From CAYIBZ01 sp964361795 (lineage in GTDB: Bacteria; Patescibacteriota; Minisyncoccia; UBA6257; WO2-44-18), in assembly GCA_964361795.1 (NCBI GenBank), contig CAYIBZ010000030.1, positions 1 through 7,036 on the forward strand: 7,036 bases of DNA, written 5' to 3'. The position numbers were made by a program, and so were the translations under genes. Below are positions 4,502 to 7,036 of the stretch, piece by piece. The notes under the pieces are model-generated. The model saw only the letters and a program-made list of their open reading frames with translations. It did not search any database and had not been told where the DNA came from. Numbering within the stretch: the first letter of the stretch is position 1; every line of letters starts with the position of its first letter.

Positions 4502-5689
4502 ATGTCTGGTATTTTTAAGGTAGGCGTGGTTGGCGGCGGAGTTATGGGACGCGGCATCGCGGCTTTGGTCGCTCGCAAAGGCTTGCCGGTGGTTATTAAA
4601 GAAATGAATCAGGAATTGGCTGACAAGGCCAAGACGGAGATCAATAGAACTTTTGACGACCTGCTCGCTAGGGGCAAGGCGGATAAGATGCAGGCGGCGA
4701 ATTGGAAGTCCTGCGTGCAAGTTTCCGACAGCATGGACGCTCTCGCTGACGCGGATTTGGTGATTGAAGCTGTTCCAGAAAATTTGGAACTGAAGAAAAA
4801 GATTTTCAAGGAACTGGACCAAGTTTTACAGCCGTGGGCGATTATCGCGTCCAACACTTCTTCGCTTTCTATTTCCGCCATGGCGGAAGCGACTCGGAGA
4901 GCGGAACGAGTGGCGGGATTGCACTTTTTCAATCCAGTTCACCGGATGAGTTTGGTGGAGATTATTTCCGGCAAGCAGACTTCGGAAACAACTTTGTCAG
5001 AATTGGCCGTATTTGCTCAAGACATCGGAAAGACCGCGATTCAAGTTAAAGAATGCCCCGGATTTTTGGTGAACCGTTTGCTCATGCCCTATCTCAATGG
5101 AGCGGCTTGGCTTCTGACAACTACTGCGCTTAAGCCGACGGAAATTGACCAAGAGGCGGTTGCCAATGGCTGGCCGATGGGCCCATTCCAGCTTTTGGAT
5201 ATGGTTGTGGGATTGGACGTTGCCGCTGAAGTCGCGAAGATTTTGTATCAGGCTTATGGCGAGCGGGCGAAGCCGGCGCCATTGACGCAGGTGTTGGTTG
5301 ATTTGAAGCGATTCGGGATGAAATCGGAAAGCAAGGCGGGATTTTACGGCGGCGAAGAAACCGTTTCGGAAATTATTGAGAGAACTTTTCCTGCTCTGCC
5401 GGTTGCGCCCGAAACTCCGGCAGGAGGCTATGAACGGATGATGATGGGACTAGTCAACGAAGCATTTTTGTGCCTTGAGGAAGGGGTGGCGTCCGTAAAC
5501 GATATTGAACTGGGCTGCAGGATGGGAATCAGCTTTCCCGGCGACGGGCCTCTGCATTGGGCCCAGCGGCGCGGCTTAGGCAATGTTTTGGAAACGCTTA
5601 CGAAACTGCATTTTGAGCCGAGCAAGCTTCTTCGCCAATTAGTCGCCGAAGCCAGGCCCGTAGTGGAAATTTCGGATTTGGATATTTAG
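4502..5689 (+). CDS. 3-hydroxyacyl-CoA dehydrogenase (C-terminal half of FadB/FadJ type)
   Basis: A 395-aa enzyme that would oxidise 3-hydroxyacyl-CoA to 3-ketoacyl-CoA with NAD, the third step of fatty-acid beta-oxidation. The NAD-binding motif GGGVMGRGIA is at 11-20. Ser117 (ASNTSSL), His141 (GLHFFNP) and Glu153 (SLVEII) match the catalytic Ser and His-Glu pair of the family, and Asn191 lies in PGFLVNR. The first 3HCDH C-terminal domain covers about 186-285, ending ESKAGFYGG, and a second follows (~306-385). Two C-terminal domains and the total length match the dehydrogenase half of FadB/FadJ rather than the ~290-residue single enzyme. AGGAGG (4489-4494) precedes the ATG by 7 nt. The next gene encodes the hydratase half; a thiolase and an acyl-CoA dehydrogenase are not in this window. 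All catalytic residues are present, so it is probably active. Confidence 0.92.
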   Translation: MSGIFKVGVVGGGVMGRGIAALVARKGLPVVIKEMNQELADKAKTEINRTFDDLLARGKADKMQAANWKSCVQVSDSMDALADADLVIEAVPENLELKKKIFKELDQVLQPWAIIASNTSSLSISAMAEATRRAERVAGLHFFNPVHRMSLVEIISGKQTSETTLSELAVFAQDIGKTAIQVKECPGFLVNRLLMPYLNGAAWLLTTTALKPTEIDQEAVANGWPMGPFQLLDMVVGLDVAAEVAKILYQAYGERAKPAPLTQVLVDLKRFGMKSESKAGFYGGEETVSEIIERTFPALPVAPETPAGGYERMMMGLVNEAFLCLEEGVASVNDIELGCRMGISFPGDGPLHWAQRRGLGNVLETLTKLHFEPSKLLRQLVAEARPVVEISDLDI

Positions 5690-5698
5690 AAAACAGAT

Positions 5699-5729
5699 CC
5701 CAGCGTTGACAGAAACGCTGGGAATTTTT
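5699..5729 (+). terminator. Terminator of the dehydrogenase gene, overlapping the next promoter
   Basis: CCCAGCGTT (5699-5707) pairs exactly with AACGCTGGG (5714-5722) around GACAGA, followed by AATTTTT. It starts 10 nt after the TAG stop. Confidence 0.85.
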
Positions 5730-5747
5730 ATTATTACGGCGGTTCTT
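5706..5747 (+). promoter_or_regulatory. Promoter of the hydratase gene, inside the terminator, with GGTTCTT start element
   Basis: TTGACA (5706-5711) spans the end of the left terminator arm and its loop. A 17-nt spacer leads to TATTAT (5729-5734), then 6 nt (TACGGC) and GGTTCTT (5741-5747). Both hexamers are at or one base from consensus. The leader is about 22 nt with AAGGGG at 5750-5755, 7 nt before the ATG. Confidence 0.75.
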
Positions 5748-5762
5748 TGAAGGGGCTATTAA

Positions 5763-6719
5763 ATGCCAGTTACACTATCTAGAAGCGGCTCTTTGGGTAT
5801 TATTAAGATTAGCAATCCGCCGTGGAATATTTTATCAAAAGAAATCTTTTTGAGTCTGCTGGATAGGGCGAAAGAAGCAAGAGACGATTCCAATATAAAA
5901 ATTGTTGTGTTAACTGGCGGATCGGTTTTCTCCGCCGGCGCCGATGTGACCGAAATTTATTCTCTGGTTAATCAAGGGCCGGAAAAGGTTCGCGAGTTAA
6001 TCGCCAAAGCGAATGAAGTGGCCGACACTATTGAATCTTTGGGCAATGCCGGCAAGCCGGTTATCGCGACAATCAGAAGGGCTTGTTTGGGCGGCGGAAA
6101 TGAAATCGCGATGGCTTGTAATTACCGGATTGCCACGCCCGACACGATGTTCGGCCAGCCGGAAATTAAGCTGGGGATTATTCCGGGCATGGGCGGGACG
6201 CAAAGACTGCCTCGTTTGGTGGAAGTGGCCAATTGCTGGGATTTGCTTTTGGGCGGCGGATTGATTTCGGCGCAAGAGGCAAAAAAGATTGGGTTGGTTG
6301 ATGAGTTAGTAGATGATCCCGCGCTTCGCCTTAAAGATTTAGCAGCTAAGAATTCTCCCGGTGAAATTTTGGCAAAATCCCGTTCGCACAAAGCGAATCG
6401 CTATTATCCGACGATGTCGCCTTACATTTCTCAAGCAATCGTGGATCGGGCAAAAAGCAATCCTTATCCGCGCGCGGCGGGAGCGATTTTGGAAGCGGTT
6501 CAAAAAGGGCTGTTAACAACGCTTCCGATGGGATTAAAAATTGAACAGGAGCTTTTCGCGGAAGTAATCAGCTGGCCAGAGACTAAAGCAGGATTGGAAA
6601 AATTTTTACAGAAAAAAGGCATGATGAATAAGCAAGGCAAGCCAATGACTGGCTGGCGGCTGAAGCTCGCGCATTATTTAATGGCGTTAAAAATGTGGTG
6701 GCGAAAACGAAAGAAATGA
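5763..6719 (+). CDS. Enoyl-CoA hydratase (N-terminal half of FadB/FadJ type)
   Basis: A 318-aa crotonase-family enzyme that would hydrate trans-2-enoyl-CoA to 3-hydroxyacyl-CoA, supplying the dehydrogenase encoded just upstream. The crotonase core covers about 1-190: FSAGADVTEI (56-65) and the ACLGGG loop form the oxyanion hole, and the two catalytic acids are Glu114 (GGGNEIA) and Glu134 (GQPEIKLGIIPGMGG), 20 residues apart as in FadB. Unlike stand-alone hydratases of ~260 aa, it continues with a helical region (NPYPRAAGAILEAV ... GLKIEQELFAEV ... FLQKK) equivalent to the FadB linker that precedes the dehydrogenase domain. After that it ends in a basic, Trp-containing tail (MALKMWWRKRKK, 307-318). 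The gene starts 73 nt after the dehydrogenase stop, with a terminator and its own promoter between. It ends in TGA, so TGA is a stop codon in this genome. Confidence 0.9.
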   Translation: MPVTLSRSGSLGIIKISNPPWNILSKEIFLSLLDRAKEARDDSNIKIVVLTGGSVFSAGADVTEIYSLVNQGPEKVRELIAKANEVADTIESLGNAGKPVIATIRRACLGGGNEIAMACNYRIATPDTMFGQPEIKLGIIPGMGGTQRLPRLVEVANCWDLLLGGGLISAQEAKKIGLVDELVDDPALRLKDLAAKNSPGEILAKSRSHKANRYYPTMSPYISQAIVDRAKSNPYPRAAGAILEAVQKGLLTTLPMGLKIEQELFAEVISWPETKAGLEKFLQKKGMMNKQGKPMTGWRLKLAHYLMALKMWWRKRKK

Positions 6720-6724
6720 TTCTC

Positions 6725-6755
6725 ACCAGTCCGATATTCATCGGACTGGTTTTTT
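6725..6755 (+). terminator. Intrinsic terminator after the hydratase gene
   Basis: ACCAGTCCGAT (6725-6735) pairs exactly with ATCGGACTGGT (6740-6750) around ATTC, followed by a run of T. It starts 5 nt after the stop codon. Confidence 0.92.
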
Positions 6756-6779
6756 ATATGCCGAACTTCCGAACGAAAA

Positions 6780-6799
6780 CCACGGGCATAAGCCCGTGG
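6780..6799. repeat. 8-bp hairpin with ATAA loop
   Basis: CCACGGGC (6780-6787) pairs exactly with GCCCGTGG (6792-6799). No T tract follows. It is the first of a run of hairpins filling 6780-7006; I see no credible gene in 6720-7036. Confidence 0.7.
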
Positions 6800-6808
6800 A
6801 GATGTATG

Positions 6809-6844
6809 CGTCCCCCCACTATCATCAATGATAGTGGGGGGACG
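6809..6844. repeat. 36-nt inverted repeat, 17-bp arms around CA
   Basis: CGTCCCCCCACTATCAT (6809-6825) pairs exactly with 6828-6844. The CCACTA part resembles the arm of the palindrome at 1532-1561. A CGAGC-AAC-GCTCG hairpin (6843-6855) follows directly. Confidence 0.85.
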
Positions 6845-6897
6845 AGCAACGCTCGAGACCATCAGAAACCCAGGCCGTCACGCCCCGTCATAGGCGA

Positions 6898-6918
6898 GGC
6901 TCCGCTTTCAGCGGGGCC
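6898..6918. repeat. 9-bp GC-rich hairpin
   Basis: GGCTCCGCT (6898-6906) pairs with AGCGGGGCC (6910-6918), with one T-G wobble, around TTC. Confidence 0.6.
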
Positions 6919-6946
6919 GTTGGTAAGGCCTAGAGGCATCAAGTCA

Positions 6947-6970
6947 ACTGCTATCACGCGTGATAGCAGT
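6947..6970. repeat. 24-nt perfect palindrome, second copy of the 2785-2812 element
   Basis: The half site ACTGCTATCACG is followed directly by its reverse complement. Twenty-six bases (6947-6972) are identical to 2788-2813 minus its last base (2787 and 6946 differ), about 4.1 kb away. It runs into AGTGAGAG/CTCTCACT (6968-6983) and CTATTCC-AC-GGAATAG (6986-7001), giving competing pairings. Confidence 0.8.
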
Positions 6971-7036
6971 GAGAGCTCTCACTCTGCTATTCCACGGAAT
7001 AGTACCCATTGTTTTTCTCTCCCAACTATGTTATAA

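Noticed and set aside
4475..4932. Minus-strand ORFs opposite the dehydrogenase 5' end
   Set aside because: Shadows of the strongly supported plus-strand gene, with no motifs or ribosome sites of their own.
6695..7036. Open plus-strand frame overlapping the hydratase end and running to the window edge
   Set aside because: It runs through a strong terminator and several perfect inverted repeats, has no ribosome site and no protein-like composition.

Overview
The window looks like a bacterial chromosome segment with short, mostly single-gene transcription units, each with its own sigma70-type promoter and intrinsic terminator. Gene content (YchF, a NadR-like/CYTH fusion of the TTD14 type, a stand-alone DUF4325 STAS-like protein, a collagen-like/LamG secreted protein), intergenic regions full of palindromes and the use of TAA, TAG and TGA as stops would fit a candidate-phylum (Patescibacteria-like) genome. 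This is inference from gene content only; no rRNA or other phylogenetic marker beyond 41 residues of YchF is present, and fatty-acid beta-oxidation enzymes would be uncommon in that group.

Layout. Positions 1-124 (minus) hold the start of ychF, predicted to be transcribed without a leader. Back to back with it, 232-1438 (plus) is a secreted protein gene (signal peptide, heptad coiled coil, short collagen stretch, W-rich repeat domain, LamG/ConA-like domain). Its frame is broken by a perfect 7-bp tandem duplication (499-512); deleting one copy restores a 399-residue protein. Next, 1579-1875 (minus) is a DUF4325 gene, and 2057-2635 (plus) is an unrecognised membrane protein driven by a promoter region that is a 67-nt ungapped homologue of the ychF/collagen-gene promoter region. 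Positions 2636-3075 contain no gene but hold a terminator, a 49-nt direct repeat with perfect palindromes, and a 36-nt perfect palindrome. Positions 3076-4185 encode a TTD14-like P-loop/CYTH fusion. Positions 4186-4501 hold a terminator and a ~170-nt imperfect inverted-repeat element. Positions 4502-5689 encode a 3-hydroxyacyl-CoA dehydrogenase and 5763-6719 an enoyl-CoA hydratase; together they correspond to the two halves of a FadB/FadJ-type protein, split at the linker and in swapped order. Positions 6720-7036 hold a terminator and a dense run of hairpins, with no convincing gene.

The most unexpected signal is regulatory. All five plus-strand genes have a -10 hexamer followed after exactly 6 nt by RGTTCKT (AGTTCGT three times, GGTTCTT twice), at the expected transcription start. 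The two beta-oxidation genes share the GGTTCTT form and the other three share AGTTCGT. The hydratase promoter (TTGACA-17-TATTAT) lies inside the terminator hairpin of the dehydrogenase gene. A second theme is a family of loopless perfect palindromes in the intergenic regions, two of which differ only by symmetric, pairing-preserving changes.
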